Assembly (NCBI RefSeq): GCF_003854275.1
Contig: NZ_QTQP01000014.1
Span: 62,001-126,000 of the forward strand
DNA from: Burkholderia sp. Bp8963
Lineage (GTDB): Bacteria; Pseudomonadota; Gammaproteobacteria; Burkholderiales; Burkholderiaceae
Direction: 5' to 3'
DNA length: 64,000 bases
Positions 1 to 9,619 of this stretch are shown here, in pieces. Each line of letters opens with the position of its first letter. The first letter of the stretch is position 1. A program made the translations under genes and the position numbers. The notes under the pieces are model-generated. The model worked only from the letters and a program-made list of their open reading frames with translations. It had not been told where the DNA came from and did no database searches.

Positions 1-411
1 GGCATGCGCAGCATCGACGTCGTGTGTGCTGTCGATGAAGAGCCGTGGCGCGTGCGCCGCGTGCGGACTGCCGTGTTCCGCTGCTTTGGGCGCATGCGCG
101 CCGGCGGCAGCGGCGGGATCCGGGACGGGTGTGTCGGCAGCAGGCGCTTCGCCCGCGGATGGGTGGGCGACGGCCGCATCGGCGACAGAGCCTTCGGCAG
201 CGCCGATACCATCGCCAGCCGCGCCCTCATTGCCTGTCTCAACGACAGGCGTCGGTTCGGGCTGCGATGTATGTTCGTCGACGAGCGAAGCGGCCGCGTC
301 GAACACCTGCCGGCAGTGTCCGCAGCGCACGAGCCCGTTGTGCAGCGCGAGCTGTTCCTGCTGCAGGCGGAACACGGTTTCGCAATGGGGACAGCGCGTC
401 GCAAGAAGCAT
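1..411 (-). CDS. Zinc-ribbon (DUF3426-type) protein, N-terminal part
   Basis: Open frame that runs off the left edge of the window, so only the first 137 residues are visible. The N-terminus carries a compact zinc ribbon: Cys7-x2-Cys10 and Cys30-x2-Cys33, in the style of the MJ0042/DUF3426 family. It is followed by a low-complexity Ala/Pro/Glu-rich linker. Family members usually end in a membrane segment and a DUF3426 domain, which would lie outside this window. ATG at 411 is the first start after an in-frame stop near 450. It lies 47 bases after prmA on the same strand, so it is probably the distal gene of the acc operon. Function is unknown; a regulatory or envelope role is only inference. 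Confidence 0.8.
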   Translation of the reverse strand, partial: MLLATRCPHCETVFRLQQEQLALHNGLVRCGHCRQVFDAAASLVDEHTSQPEPTPVVETGNEGAAGDGIGAAEGSVADAAVAHPSAGEAPAADTPVPDPAAAAGAHAPKAAEHGSPHAAHAPRLFIDSTHDVDAAHA

Positions 412-458
412 GTCGAGCCGGGCGGCCTGCTGGCCAGAGTGAAGGACAGAGCGCTATT

Positions 459-1361
459 CTAATGGCTTTCCCGCCGCGTTCCGGCGAGGCATACCCAACC
501 TTCGTGTTCGCGCCAGACCGAGATGTCGACGTATCGCGCATAGACGGCCGCGACTTCGTCCGCCTGGCGCGCAAGCACGCCCGACAGCGCAATGTGTCCG
601 CCCGGTTTCACCTTCGATGCGAGCATCGACGCCATCAGTTTCAGCGGATTCGACAGGATGTTGGCGATGACGATGTCGAATTCGCCGTCCGGGCATGCGT
701 CCGGCAGGCCGTAAGTGACGTCCGCGCGGTTGCGTTCGCTGTTCTGCCGCGCCGACTCGACCGCCTGCGGGTCGATGTCGATGCCATAGACGGGGTTCGC
801 CCCGCATTTGCGCGCGAGAATCGCGAGGATCCCCGAGCCGCAGCCGTAATCGAGCACCGACTGGCCGGGCTTCACCGACTGCTCGAGCCATTCCATGCAG
901 AGGCGCGTCGTCGGATGGCTGCCGGTGCCGAACGCGAGGCCCGGATCGAGCTCGAGCACGAGCGCGTCGGGGTCCGGTGCATCGTGCCACGACGGCACGA
1001 CCCAGATCCGCTCGCCGATCGGAATCGGGTCGAATTGCGATTGCGTGAGACGCACCCAGTCCTGTTCCGCGACGTCGCGGACCACGAATGCCGGCGGTGC
1101 GTCGAGCCCGATGTCGTTCGCGGCCGCCGCGAGCAGCACGGCCGGATCGTGATCGGGCGGCAGCAGCGCGATCACGCGCGAGTGCTGCCACGCGCTGCGC
1201 TCGGGCACGAGGCCCGGTTCGCCGAAGAGCGGTTGTTCGTCAGGCGTGTCGGCATCGGCGTCCTCGACGGACACCGACAGCGCGCCCAGCTCGAGCAGTG
1301 CGTCGGACAGCGCCTCCGCGTGCTCCCGGGCCAGTTCGACGACGAGTTCGCGATAGCTCAT
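459..1361 (-). CDS. prmA: Ribosomal protein L11 methyltransferase
   Basis: PrmA methylates lysines and the N-terminus of ribosomal protein L11 in the cytoplasm using S-adenosylmethionine. The 300-residue length is normal for the family. The class I methyltransferase glycine motif is clear ([12 protein letters not shown], about residue 165), followed by an acidic loop (GIDIDP) and the NILxxPL substrate motif. The N-terminal part is the divergent L11-recognition domain. The start lies 3 bases after the accC stop, so it is probably cotranscribed with accBC, an arrangement common in beta-proteobacteria. Nothing unusual is seen. Confidence 0.96.
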   Translation of the reverse strand: MSYRELVVELAREHAEALSDALLELGALSVSVEDADADTPDEQPLFGEPGLVPERSAWQHSRVIALLPPDHDPAVLLAAAANDIGLDAPPAFVVRDVAEQDWVRLTQSQFDPIPIGERIWVVPSWHDAPDPDALVLELDPGLAFGTGSHPTTRLCMEWLEQSVKPGQSVLDYGCGSGILAILARKCGANPVYGIDIDPQAVESARQNSERNRADVTYGLPDACPDGEFDIVIANILSNPLKLMASMLASKVKPGGHIALSGVLARQADEVAAVYARYVDISVWREHEGWVCLAGTRRESH

Positions 1362-1364
1362 GCG

Positions 1365-2732
1365 TTACGCTTCTTCCGGTGCGACCTGCTGCTTCTGCGC
1401 GAGCCGGTTTTCGAGGTAGTGGATGCTGGTGCCGCCTTCGACGAACTTCGAGTCGATCATCAGTTCGCGGTGCAGCGGGATGTTGGTCTGGATGCCTTCG
1501 ACCACCATTTCCGACAGTGCGATGCGCATCCGGCTGATCGCCTGCTCGCGCGTCGCGCCGTAGGTAATCAGCTTGCCGATCATCGAATCATAGTTCGGCG
1601 GTACGAAATAGCCATTGTACGCATGCGAGTCGACGCGCACACCCGGGCCGCCCGGCGTGTGCCACGACGTGATCCGGCCCGGCGATGGCGTGAACTTGAA
1701 CGGATCTTCGGCGTTGATCCGGCATTCGATCGCATGTCCGCGGAACTGGATGTCGCGCTGGCGCAGCGTGAGCTTCTCGCCGGCCGCGATGCGGATCTGT
1801 TCCTGCACGATGTCGACGCCCGTGATCAGCTCCGACACCGGGTGCTCGACCTGCACGCGCGTGTTCATCTCGATGAAGTAGAACTCGCCGTTCTCGTACA
1901 GGAATTCGAACGTGCCCGCGCCGAGGTAGCCCATCTTCTTGCACGCGTCCGCGCAGCGGTCGCCGATCCGGTCGATCAGGCGGCGCGCGATGCCGGGCGC
2001 CGGCGCTTCTTCGATCACCTTCTGGTGGCGGCGCTGCATCGAGCAGTCGCGCTCGCCGAGCCACAGCGCATTCTTGTGCGCGTCGGACAGCACCTGGATC
2101 TCGATGTGGCGCGGGTTCTCGAGGAACTTCTCCATGTAGACCTGCGGATTGCCGAACGCACGGCCGGCTTCCTCGCGGGTCATGTTCACCGCGTTGACGA
2201 GCGCCGCCTCGGTGTGCACGACGCGCATCCCGCGGCCGCCGCCGCCGCCCGCCGCCTTGATGATGACGGGGTAGCCGATCGCGCGGGCAATCTTCACGAT
2301 CTCCTTCGGATCGTCGGGCAACGCGCCTTCCGAACCCGGCACGCACGGCACGCCGGTCTTGATCATGGTCTGCTTCGCGGTGACCTTGTCGCCCATCAGG
2401 CGGATCGTCTCCGGGCGCGGGCCGATGAACGTGAAGCCCGATTGCTCGACGCGTTCCGCGAAGTCGGCGTTTTCCGACAGGAACCCGTAGCCGGGGTGGA
2501 TCGCCTCGGCATCGGTGACTTCCGCGGCGCTGATCAGCGCCGGCATGTTCAGGTAGCTCAGGTTCGACGGGGCCGGGCCGATACAGACTGCTTCGTCCGC
2601 GAGGCGCACGTACTTGGCTTCCTTGTCGGCTTCCGAGTAGACGACCACCGTCTTGACGCCCAGCTCGCGGCACGCGCGCTGAATGCGCAGCGCGATTTCA
2701 CCGCGATTGGCAATGAGGATTTTTTCAAACAT
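1365..2732 (-). CDS. accC: Acetyl-CoA carboxylase, biotin carboxylase subunit
   Basis: Carboxylates the biotin carried by AccB using ATP and bicarbonate, the first half-reaction of malonyl-CoA synthesis for fatty acids. The 455-residue protein has the full biotin carboxylase layout: N-terminal Rossmann-like domain ([11 protein letters not shown]), central ATP-grasp domain with a poly-glycine loop (GGGGGRGMR, about residue 165), the [14 protein letters not shown] catalytic segment near residue 290, and the C-terminal domain. The nearest upstream gene is accB, 85 bases away. Length and motifs match E. coli AccC closely, so assignment is secure. Confidence 0.98.
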   Translation of the reverse strand: MFEKILIANRGEIALRIQRACRELGVKTVVVYSEADKEAKYVRLADEAVCIGPAPSNLSYLNMPALISAAEVTDAEAIHPGYGFLSENADFAERVEQSGFTFIGPRPETIRLMGDKVTAKQTMIKTGVPCVPGSEGALPDDPKEIVKIARAIGYPVIIKAAGGGGGRGMRVVHTEAALVNAVNMTREEAGRAFGNPQVYMEKFLENPRHIEIQVLSDAHKNALWLGERDCSMQRRHQKVIEEAPAPGIARRLIDRIGDRCADACKKMGYLGAGTFEFLYENGEFYFIEMNTRVQVEHPVSELITGVDIVQEQIRIAAGEKLTLRQRDIQFRGHAIECRINAEDPFKFTPSPGRITSWHTPGGPGVRVDSHAYNGYFVPPNYDSMIGKLITYGATREQAISRMRIALSEMVVEGIQTNIPLHRELMIDSKFVEGGTSIHYLENRLAQKQQVAPEEA

Positions 2733-2817
2733 AACGATTATTCGTCTCTTCGAGGGGCGCGCGAACGGCGCCTGGAGAGCATCGGCGGCGCGCGGCGGGG
2801 AAGCCGCGCGGCGGACT

Positions 2818-3291
2818 TTAGCCGATCACGAAAAGCGGCTGGCCGTATTCGACGGCCTGGCCGTTCTCGGCGAGGATTTCCTTGATCACGCCGGCCTTGT
2901 CCGACTCGATCTCGTTGAGGAGCTTCATCGCTTCGATGATGCAAAGGGTCTGGCCTTCCTTGACCGTGTCGCCGACCTGGACGAACGGGTCGGCGCCCGG
3001 CGACGGGGCACGGTAGAACGTGCCGACCATCGGCGACGTCACGACGTGGCCCTGCGGTGCGGCCGCAGCAGGTGCGCCGGCCGGCGCGCCGGCGGCTGCG
3101 TTCTCGGTCGGCAGCGCCATGGCTTGCGCCGGTGCGCTGATTTGCGGGGCATACCCAGCCGTCGGCTGTACGTAGACCGGCGGCGCGTTCTTGACGATAC
3201 GCACCTTGCCTTCGCCTTCCGTGACTTCCAGCTCGGAGATGCCCGACTCGGAGACGAGGTCGATCAGAGTTTTCAGCTTGCGAAGATCCAT
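2818..3291 (-). CDS. accB: Biotin carboxyl carrier protein of acetyl-CoA carboxylase
   Basis: Carries the biotin that shuttles CO2 between AccC and the carboxyltransferase. I chose the ATG at 3291 (protein begins MDLRKLK, 157 residues). It has a GGGGA ribosome site about ten bases upstream and matches the family start; a six-residue longer form from 3309 is possible but less likely. The N-terminal domain is followed by an Ala/Pro-rich flexible linker and a C-terminal biotinyl domain. The biotin acceptor is Lys123 in the EAMKLLNEI motif. It lies between aroQ and accC on the same strand. Confidence 0.96.
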   Translation of the reverse strand: MDLRKLKTLIDLVSESGISELEVTEGEGKVRIVKNAPPVYVQPTAGYAPQISAPAQAMALPTENAAAGAPAGAPAAAAPQGHVVTSPMVGTFYRAPSPGADPFVQVGDTVKEGQTLCIIEAMKLLNEIESDKAGVIKEILAENGQAVEYGQPLFVIG

Positions 3292-3357
3292 CGGGAATTC
3301 CCCTTTCAATACGTGAAAGCGCCGGTTGAGGCCGGCGCTGAATCTAGATCGTGAATA

Positions 3358-3810
3358 TCAGCCGCGCGATGCGCCTTGCAGCTTGTCGAGCGCGTACTCG
3401 AGTGCGTACAGATAACCTTTCCAGCCGAGCCCGCAGATGACGCCCTCGGCCTGGTCGGAAAAGTAGGAGTGGTGCCTGAACGCTTCGCGGCGGTGCACGT
3501 TCGACAGGTGAACCTCGACGAACGGGATGCCGACGCCGGCGAGCGCGTCCCGGATCGCAACGCTCGTGTGCGTATACGCAGCCGGATTGATCAGGATGAA
3601 ATCGGTTTGTTCATCCCGCGCGGCCTGGATGCGGTCGACGAGCGCGCCTTCATGGTTGCTCTGGAACGACGTCAGTTCGGCACCGGCTTCCTGCGCGCGC
3701 GCGGCGAGCGCCTGATCGATCTGCGCCAGCGTGACGCGCCCATACACCTCCGGTTCGCGGGTGCCGAGAAGGTTCAGGTTCGGGCCGTGCAGCACCAGCA
3801 ATCGTGTCAT
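3358..3810 (-). CDS. aroQ: Type II 3-dehydroquinate dehydratase
   Basis: Converts 3-dehydroquinate to 3-dehydroshikimate, the third step of the shikimate pathway. The 150-residue length and the motifs [17 protein letters not shown] (N-terminus), [16 protein letters not shown] and [18 protein letters not shown] are typical of the dodecameric type II enzyme. It is the first gene of the aroQ-accB-accC-prmA run and has a plausible promoter just upstream. A second shikimate gene, aroE, lies about 6 kb away on the other strand. The pairing with acc genes is common in beta- and gamma-proteobacteria. Confidence 0.96.
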   Translation of the reverse strand: MTRLLVLHGPNLNLLGTREPEVYGRVTLAQIDQALAARAQEAGAELTSFQSNHEGALVDRIQAARDEQTDFILINPAAYTHTSVAIRDALAGVGIPFVEVHLSNVHRREAFRHHSYFSDQAEGVICGLGWKGYLYALEYALDKLQGASRG

Positions 3811-3850
3811 GGTCGCTTCTATTTCTGCGGAATTGCGCGAACTTTAGCGC

Positions 3851-3880
3851 TATTTAGAGAAATTTGTCTAGTTTTGCCAA
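3851..3880 (-). promoter_or_regulatory. Candidate sigma70 promoter of aroQ-accBC
   Basis: On the minus strand TTGGCA (3880-3875) is followed after 18 bases by TAAATA (3856-3851), about 40 bases upstream of the aroQ start. The region is locally AT-rich against a GC-rich background. Prediction from sequence only. Confidence 0.45.
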
Positions 3881-4005
3881 ACGGCCGCGCGCGCGAAGCC
3901 TGTAAGAATTACCGGCTCGCGCGCAAAGTATCGGCGATTTCACGCGAAATTGCGCCGATCGCAATACAAATCGCCGGCAACGTGCAACTCGCGCGCACGT
4001 CTCGT

Positions 4006-4566
4006 TCAAAGCGCATCGAGCGCCTTTTTCAGTTCGGCTGGCTTGATCTGGCCTAATTTTGTCTCGCGGATTTTGCCATGTTCGTCGATCACGACGGTAA
4101 ATGGCAGCGCGCCGGCCGTATTTCCGAAATTACGGGCCAGATCCGCGCCCGCATATCCGCTGACGAAAACCGGGTAGTCGACCTTCACCTTCTGCAGGAA
4201 GTTCTTCACGTTCTGTCCGGAATCGACGCCGATCCCGACGAAGCGGATGCCTTTCTGTTTGTACTCGTGCGACAGCGCGACGAGTTCCGGCATCTCCTCG
4301 ACGCACGGGCCGCACCACGACGCCCAGAAGTTGACGACGATCTTCTGGCCCTTGAACGATGCCAGCGTCGCCGGCTTGCCGTCGACGTCGGTCAGCGCGG
4401 CGGCCCAGAGCTGGTCGACCGGGTTGCCGGGGGCGGGCGCCGCTTCGGCGACGGTATCGACCGGGTCGACCGGCTCGCCCCGGAGCCAGTGGCCGGCAGC
4501 GAGGCCGCCCGCGACGGCGGCCGCCGCGACGACGGCGAGCGCCAGCATGCTTTTCGTGTTCATCAT
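4006..4566 (-). CDS. TlpA-type membrane-anchored thioredoxin
   Basis: Periplasmic thiol-disulfide reductase of the TlpA/ResA type, likely involved in keeping exported cysteines reduced, for example in cytochrome c or copper-site maturation. The start MMNTKSM is followed by one hydrophobic segment (signal anchor, about residues 7-26), a short Pro/Asp linker and a thioredoxin fold with the active site WASWCGPC. A cis-proline segment (GALPFTVVID) is present. The start at 4566 or 4563 lies a few bases after the stop of the upstream gene, so translation may be coupled. A 30-residue longer form is possible but overlaps that gene. The specific partner is unknown. Confidence 0.88.
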   Translation of the reverse strand: MMNTKSMLALAVVAAAAVAGGLAAGHWLRGEPVDPVDTVAEAAPAPGNPVDQLWAAALTDVDGKPATLASFKGQKIVVNFWASWCGPCVEEMPELVALSHEYKQKGIRFVGIGVDSGQNVKNFLQKVKVDYPVFVSGYAGADLARNFGNTAGALPFTVVIDEHGKIRETKLGQIKPAELKKALDAL

Positions 4567-4570
4567 TGGA

Positions 4571-5215
4571 TCAGGTGGGTTCGGAACGGGCGTCATCCGC
4601 CTCGAGAAGCGCGCGCAGCGCGGCCGCATCGGCGCGCGGCAGCCGGCCGCGCGCATCGGCCTTCACCGCGCCGCGCAGGTCGTCGCTCGCATACAGCGCG
4701 ACGTGGATGCCGACCGGCTCCGCGCCGCGCTGGCCGCGCCACAGGAAGCTGAGCGTCTCGACGTCGCGGCGGCCCGCGAAGTGGCGCGTCTCGGACACGT
4801 CGTACTGGACGTTCTGGTTCAGCAGCGAGATCGCGACGTCCTTCGGGTTGTCGGTAAACGTCTGCAGGTGAATGTCCGAATGCGCGTTCGCGGTGCCGTT
4901 CAGCACGGCGCCCGTCACATACGGCGTGAAGTCGGCGAGCCGGCGCATCCAGTCGAGCGCGACCTCGCGCAGGCGGCGCAATTCGTCCGGCTGCGTATCG
5001 CTCTGGAACAGCGCGAGGTATTCGCGCAGTTCTTCCTCCAGCTGGTCGTTATCCGGCAGCCATTCGCCAGCAACGCGCGAGTCGCCGAGCAATTGGCGGG
5101 CGGCCTTGCGCTTCGCGCTGGCGTAGTCCAGGCCGTCCTCCGCGACGAGACGCGCGGCGGCCTGGGCAATTTCCTCGCGGACGCGCCGCGGATCGACTAA
5201 GGGTTTGCGAGACAT
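4571..5215 (-). CDS. Conserved protein of unknown function, possible nucleotidyltransferase-like fold
   Basis: A 214-residue soluble protein that I recognise only as a beta-proteobacterial conserved hypothetical. The N-terminal 60 residues are helical and charged. The middle holds the segment GAVLNGTANAHSDIHLQ (about residue 105), which resembles the G-x-G-x(n)-S-D-[IV]-D-L strand of polymerase-beta-type nucleotidyltransferases, but with His in place of the second Asp. No signal peptide or membrane segment is seen. It is divergent from mpl and tightly followed by the TlpA-type gene. Proteins of this kind have sometimes been labelled a Mur ligase, but no Mur motif is visible here. Confidence 0.75.
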   Translation of the reverse strand: MSRKPLVDPRRVREEIAQAAARLVAEDGLDYASAKRKAARQLLGDSRVAGEWLPDNDQLEEELREYLALFQSDTQPDELRRLREVALDWMRRLADFTPYVTGAVLNGTANAHSDIHLQTFTDNPKDVAISLLNQNVQYDVSETRHFAGRRDVETLSFLWRGQRGAEPVGIHVALYASDDLRGAVKADARGRLPRADAAALRALLEADDARSEPT

Positions 5216-5246
5216 GATGCGGCAATCATACTCGATCGCCGAGCGG

Positions 5247-5277
5247 CCCGAACGCAGCCCGAACGCGGCCCGAACGC
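5247..5277. repeat. Three direct copies of CCCGAACGC with 11-bp period
   Basis: CCCGAACGC occurs at 5247, 5258 and 5269, exactly 11 bases apart, in the intergenic region between the divergent gene at 5215 and mpl. One helical turn of spacing would place the copies on the same face of the DNA. It may be a protein-binding array or simple slippage. Confidence 0.7.
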
Positions 5278-5459
5278 AGTGCGGCCGCCTGTCGCCGTGC
5301 GCTCGCGGCGTCCGTTCGCGTCGCCGGCCACGGCTGGCCGTCAGTTACAATAATGCTCTTTGTGTCGCGGCGACGAGCGCCGGCCGCGCGGCTTGTCCGG
5401 CGCGCCGCAGACCCTTCTTTCCGAATCGACGGCGCCCGGCGGCGCGAAAGCATTCACCT

Positions 5460-6863
5460 ATGCACATCCACATTCTTGGCATCTGCGGCACCTTCATGGG
5501 CGGTCTGGCCGTTCTCGCGCGCGCGGCGGGGCATACGGTCACCGGCTGCGACGCGGGGGTCTATCCACCGATGAGCACGCAGCTCGAGGCACAGGGCATC
5601 CGGCTGATCGAAGGCTACGGTGCCGAGCAGATCGACCTGAAGCCCGACCTGTTCGTGATCGGCAACGTCGTGACGCGCGGCAATCCGCTGATGGAGGCGA
5701 TCCTCGATCGCGGCCTGCCTTACGTGTCGGGCCCGCAGTGGCTCGGCGAGCACGTGCTGGCTGGCAAGTGGGTGCTCGCGGTCGCGGGCACGCACGGCAA
5801 GACGACGACGTCGTCGATGCTTGCGTGGCTGCTCGAGGACGCGGGCCTGAACCCGGGCTTCCTGATCGGCGGCGTGCCGCTGAACTTCGGCGTGTCGGCC
5901 CGGCTGACCGATTCGAGCTTCTTCGTGATCGAGGCCGACGAATACGACACCGCTTTCTTCGACAAGCGCTCGAAGTTCGTCCATTACCGGCCGCGCACCG
6001 CCGTGCTGAACAATCTCGAATTCGATCACGCCGACATCTTCCCGGATCTCGCCGCGATCGAAACGCAATTCCACCACCTCGTGCGCACCGTGCCGGGCGT
6101 CGGGCGGCTCGTGTCGAACGGCCGCGAGGACGCGCTCGAACGCGTGCTCACGCGCGGCTGCTGGAGCGAGGTCGAGCGCTTCGGCGTCGACGGCGGCTGG
6201 CAGGCGCTGCCCGCGGAGGACGGCGTGCCGGTCGACGAGCGCTTCGCCGTCTACTGGCGTGGCGAGCGGCTCGGCGAAGTCGCGTGGCAGGTGCAGGGCG
6301 AGCACAACCGGATGAACGCGCTCGCGGCGATCGCCGCCGCGCGCCACGTCGGCGTGCCGCCCGCGCAGGCGGCCGCGTCGCTCGCGTCGTTCCGCAACGT
6401 GAAGCGCCGCATGGAAGTGCGCGGCAGCGTGAACGGCGTGACCGTCTATGACGACTTCGCTCACCATCCGACCGCGATCGAAACCACGATCGCCGGCCTT
6501 CGCGCACGCATCGGCCGGCAAAATACCCGGATCCTCGCGGTGCTCGAGCCGCGTTCGAACACGATGAAGCTCGGCGTGATGAAGTCGCAACTGCCGGCGA
6601 GCCTCTCCGACGCCGACCTCGTGTTCGGCTACGGCGCGCCGGCCGGCCGCGACGCGCTCGGCTGGAACCTTGGCGAAGCGCTCGCGCCGCTCAGGGACAA
6701 AGCGCACGCGTTCGACGATCTGCATCTGCTGGTGAAGGCGGTCGCGGCGGCCGCGCGTCCGGGCGATCACGTGCTCGTGATGAGCAACGGCGGCTTCGGC
6801 GGCGTCCACCAGAAGCTGCTTGACGCACTCGAAGCGCTCGACGCCAGCGGGAGCCGCGCGTGA
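5460..6863 (+). CDS. mpl: UDP-N-acetylmuramate:L-alanyl-gamma-D-glutamyl-meso-diaminopimelate ligase
   Basis: Murein-recycling ligase that attaches the recovered tripeptide to UDP-MurNAc in the cytoplasm. The 467-residue protein starts MHIHILGICGTFMGGLA, the Mpl form of the Mur N-terminal Rossmann motif, and has the ATP-binding GTHGKTTTSSML loop near residue 110. It also carries the central Mur ligase domain (HADIFPD, NNLEFDH) and the C-terminal domain with YDDFAHHPTAIE. The start at 5460 gives the usual family N-terminus; an upstream in-frame extension has no support. It overlaps the next gene by four bases (GTGA), so the two are translationally coupled. Confidence 0.96.
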   Translation: MHIHILGICGTFMGGLAVLARAAGHTVTGCDAGVYPPMSTQLEAQGIRLIEGYGAEQIDLKPDLFVIGNVVTRGNPLMEAILDRGLPYVSGPQWLGEHVLAGKWVLAVAGTHGKTTTSSMLAWLLEDAGLNPGFLIGGVPLNFGVSARLTDSSFFVIEADEYDTAFFDKRSKFVHYRPRTAVLNNLEFDHADIFPDLAAIETQFHHLVRTVPGVGRLVSNGREDALERVLTRGCWSEVERFGVDGGWQALPAEDGVPVDERFAVYWRGERLGEVAWQVQGEHNRMNALAAIAAARHVGVPPAQAAASLASFRNVKRRMEVRGSVNGVTVYDDFAHHPTAIETTIAGLRARIGRQNTRILAVLEPRSNTMKLGVMKSQLPASLSDADLVFGYGAPAGRDALGWNLGEALAPLRDKAHAFDDLHLLVKAVAAAARPGDHVLVMSNGGFGGVHQKLLDALEALDASGSRA

Positions 6864-7429
6864 TCCTCTACCTGCACGGCTTCCGCTCGTCGCCGCAGTC
6901 GATGAAGTCGCAGCTGCTCGCCGCGCGCATGGCCGAACTGGGCCGCGCCGGCGAATGGCGCTGTCCGTCGCTGTCGATGTCGCCGCTCGCGGCGATCGCG
7001 GCGGCGGAGGCCGAGGTCGCCGGCGCGCGCGACGTGACGGTGATCGGCAGCTCGCTCGGCGGCTACTATGCAACGTGGCTCGCCGAGCGGCACGGCTGGA
7101 AGGCGGTGGTGCTGAATCCGGCCACCGAGCCGCAGCGCGACCTCGAGCAGTATCTCGGCGAGCAGCCGCTGTGGCATGGCGGTGGCACGATCGTCGTCGA
7201 GCGGCATCATCTGGACGAACTGGACGCGCTGCACGTGCCGGCGATCACGCGCCCCGAGCGCTACTATCTGTTCGCGGCGAAGGGCGACGAAGTGCTCGAC
7301 TATCGCGAGATGCTCGCCCATTATCCCGGCGCGAAAACCCGCGTGATCGACGGCAGCGATCACGGAATCAGCGAATTTGCCGACTATGTCGACGACGTTC
7401 TCGCATTTTGCGACGACAACGCGACATAA
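6860..7429 (+). CDS. YqiA/YcfP-family alpha/beta-fold esterase
   Basis: Small 189-residue serine hydrolase of the YqiA type; substrates are probably short acyl or thioester compounds, but the physiological one is not known. The sequence begins with the strand-loop ILYLHGFRSSPQS (oxyanion loop), has the nucleophile elbow GSSLGGYYA near residue 55, and a late His in GSDHGISEF that would complete the triad. It begins with GTG overlapping the mpl stop, so it is coupled to mpl. No signal peptide is seen. Family assignment is firm, precise function is not. Confidence 0.9.
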   Translation: MILYLHGFRSSPQSMKSQLLAARMAELGRAGEWRCPSLSMSPLAAIAAAEAEVAGARDVTVIGSSLGGYYATWLAERHGWKAVVLNPATEPQRDLEQYLGEQPLWHGGGTIVVERHHLDELDALHVPAITRPERYYLFAAKGDEVLDYREMLAHYPGAKTRVIDGSDHGISEFADYVDDVLAFCDDNAT

Positions 7430-7513
7430 GCCGGCACCAGGTCATCGAACCCCCATCATCACGCGGCGCCGGCTATCGACGGCGGCGCCCGGCAGTCTGA
7501 ACGAGAGTACTGA

Positions 7514-9619
7514 GTGAACGTTTTCTTCGAGGAATCGGGCAGTTTCAAGGCGGGCAGCGTGCTGTCGCGCCAGGGCGACGCGTTTCAGGTCGAGTTGCCC
7601 GGCGGGCGACGCGCGAAAGTGCGCGCGAAGGATGTGCTGATCGAATTCGAGAAGCCGGCCGCGGGCGAGCTGATGCAGCAGGCCGACGAGGCCGCGCAGC
7701 AGATCGACCTGGACTTCCTGTGGGAATGCGCGCCGGCCGAGGAATTCGCGTACGCGACGCTCGCCGACGAGTATTTCGGCGCAACGTACGGCCCGGTCGA
7801 GCGCGCGGCACTCGTGCTGCGCCTGCATGGCTCGCCCGTCTACTTCCGCCGCAAGGGGCGCGGCCAATACCAGCGCGCGCCGGAAGAGCAGCTCAAGATG
7901 GCGCTCGCGTCGCTCGAGCGCAAGCGCCAGCAGGCGCTCGTCCAGGCGCAGTACGAAGAGGAACTGAAGGCCGGCAAGCTGCCGGAGGCGTTCGACGGCA
8001 AGGTGCTCGGGCTGCTGACGCGCCCGGACAAGAACGCGATCGAGTACAAGGCGCTCGAGGCGGCGGCCGGCGCGCGCGGCGTGTCGCCGGCGCGGCTGAT
8101 GCTCGACTGCGGCGGCATCGCGTCCGCGCGGGCGCTGCACGAGGCGCGCTTCCTCGCCGAATTCTTCCCGCACGGCACGGGTTTCCCGCCGGTGGCGGTC
8201 GGCAGCCTGCCGGACGACCTGCCGCGCGCGGACGTCAATGCGTTCTCGATCGACGACATCACGACGACCGAAATCGACGACGCGTTCTCGGTCGAGCACC
8301 TGGCCGACGGCCGCGTGCGGATCGGCGTGCACATCGCGGCGCCGGCGCTCGGCATCGTGCGCGGCGACGCGGTCGACGCGATCGCGCGCACGCGCCTGTC
8401 GACCGTCTACATGCCCGGCGACAAGATCACGATGCTGCCGGACGATGTCGTCGACGTGTTCACGCTGAAGGAGGGCGACTACCGCCCGGCGCTGTCGCTG
8501 TACATCATCGTGAACCGCGACACGCAGGAGATCGTCGCGAACGAGACGCGCGCGGAACTCGTGTTCGTGAAGAACAACCTGCGCCACAACACGCTCGACG
8601 AGCTCGTCACCGAAGAGACGCTCGCCGACGGTAGTGGCGACTATCCGCACAAGGACGACATCGCGGTGCTGTGGCCGCTCGCGCAGGCGCTGTTCGAGAA
8701 GCGCCAGCAGGCGCGCGCGGGCTACGGGCTCAAGCGGGAAGTGCAGCGCAACACCGACTACAACTTCTACGTCGACGGCGAACACGTGACGATCACGCCG
8801 CGCCGCCGCGGTTCGCCGCTCGACCTGATCGTGTCGGAGCTCGCGATTCTCGCGAACTCGACGTGGGGCGCGTTCCTGCACGATCACACGGTGCCCGGCA
8901 TCTATCGCTCGCAGCGCGGCTTCGGCGCGCCGGGCCCGAAGCGCACGCGGATGCAGACGACGGCCGCGCCGCACGAAGGCCTCGGCGTGCCGCAGTACGC
9001 GTGGAGCACGTCGCCGCTGCGCCGCTACGTCGACCTCGTCAACCAGTGGCAGCTGCTCGCGTGCGTGCAGCATGGCGTCACCGCGAAGCTCGCCGCGCCG
9101 TTCAAGCCGAAGGATGCCGATCTGTACGCGGTCGTGCAGGGCTTCGACGACACTTATTCGGCCTACGCCGACTACCAGCGCCGGATGGAGTATTTCTGGT
9201 GTCTGCGCTGGCTCGTCCAGGAAGGCAAGCGGCAGGTCGTCGCGACCGTCGTGAAGGGCGACCTCGTGCGTCTCGAGGACGTGCCGCTGCTGCTGCACGT
9301 GCCGGCGCTCGGCGTCCACGCGCGCGGCACGCGCGTGCTGCTCGACGTGATGTCGATCGACGAGCTGACGATCGAGGCGTCGGTGCGCCTGCTCAACGTG
9401 CTCGACGCGCCGACGGTGTCGGGTGGCGAGGCGGCCGAGGAAGAGGAAGGCGAGAGCGACGAGAGCGTCGATGACGTGCTGCTCGACGCGGACGACACAT
9501 CGGCGGAAGCCGAGGCCGAAGCGCTCGCCGAGGCAGACGCCGGCACGGCAGCCGGGGACGGCGATGGCGCCGCCGCCGGCGCCGAAAACAACAATGACGA
9601 GGAGGAGCGCGCATCATGA
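7514..9619 (+). CDS. RNB-domain exoribonuclease (RNase II family)
   Basis: Predicted 3'-5' exoribonuclease of the RNase II/R superfamily, acting on single-stranded RNA in the cytoplasm. The RNB catalytic core is recognised by the acidic cluster [15 protein letters not shown] (about residues 248-262), which binds the two metal ions, and by the signature [14 protein letters not shown] near residue 500. The first 60 residues look like a small OB-like domain. The last 60 residues are an Asp/Glu/Ala-rich tail typical of disordered regions and unusual in E. coli RNase II. At 701 residues it is a family variant rather than a clear rnb or rnr. The start is GTG. The stop overlaps the aroE start by four bases. 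Confidence 0.92.
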   Translation: MNVFFEESGSFKAGSVLSRQGDAFQVELPGGRRAKVRAKDVLIEFEKPAAGELMQQADEAAQQIDLDFLWECAPAEEFAYATLADEYFGATYGPVERAALVLRLHGSPVYFRRKGRGQYQRAPEEQLKMALASLERKRQQALVQAQYEEELKAGKLPEAFDGKVLGLLTRPDKNAIEYKALEAAAGARGVSPARLMLDCGGIASARALHEARFLAEFFPHGTGFPPVAVGSLPDDLPRADVNAFSIDDITTTEIDDAFSVEHLADGRVRIGVHIAAPALGIVRGDAVDAIARTRLSTVYMPGDKITMLPDDVVDVFTLKEGDYRPALSLYIIVNRDTQEIVANETRAELVFVKNNLRHNTLDELVTEETLADGSGDYPHKDDIAVLWPLAQALFEKRQQARAGYGLKREVQRNTDYNFYVDGEHVTITPRRRGSPLDLIVSELAILANSTWGAFLHDHTVPGIYRSQRGFGAPGPKRTRMQTTAAPHEGLGVPQYAWSTSPLRRYVDLVNQWQLLACVQHGVTAKLAAPFKPKDADLYAVVQGFDDTYSAYADYQRRMEYFWCLRWLVQEGKRQVVATVVKGDLVRLEDVPLLLHVPALGVHARGTRVLLDVMSIDELTIEASVRLLNVLDAPTVSGGEAAEEEEGESDESVDDVLLDADDTSAEAEAEALAEADAGTAAGDGDGAAAGAENNNDEEERAS

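Noticed and set aside
239..592. Minus-strand 117-codon frame over the zinc-ribbon and prmA junction
   Set aside because: The zinc-ribbon gene runs in another frame through the same DNA and has the CxxC pairs. This frame has none and spans two real genes.
45..2885. A 946-codon open frame on the plus strand opposite the acc genes
   Set aside because: It is antisense to accC, prmA and the zinc-ribbon gene, is Arg/Ala/Val-rich in the way GC-rich shadows are, and contains no recognisable motif. The same holds for the long antisense frames at 7442-9319, 19122-21488, 43886-46162, 46994-50506, 50214-52934, 53543-56350 and 57882-59912.
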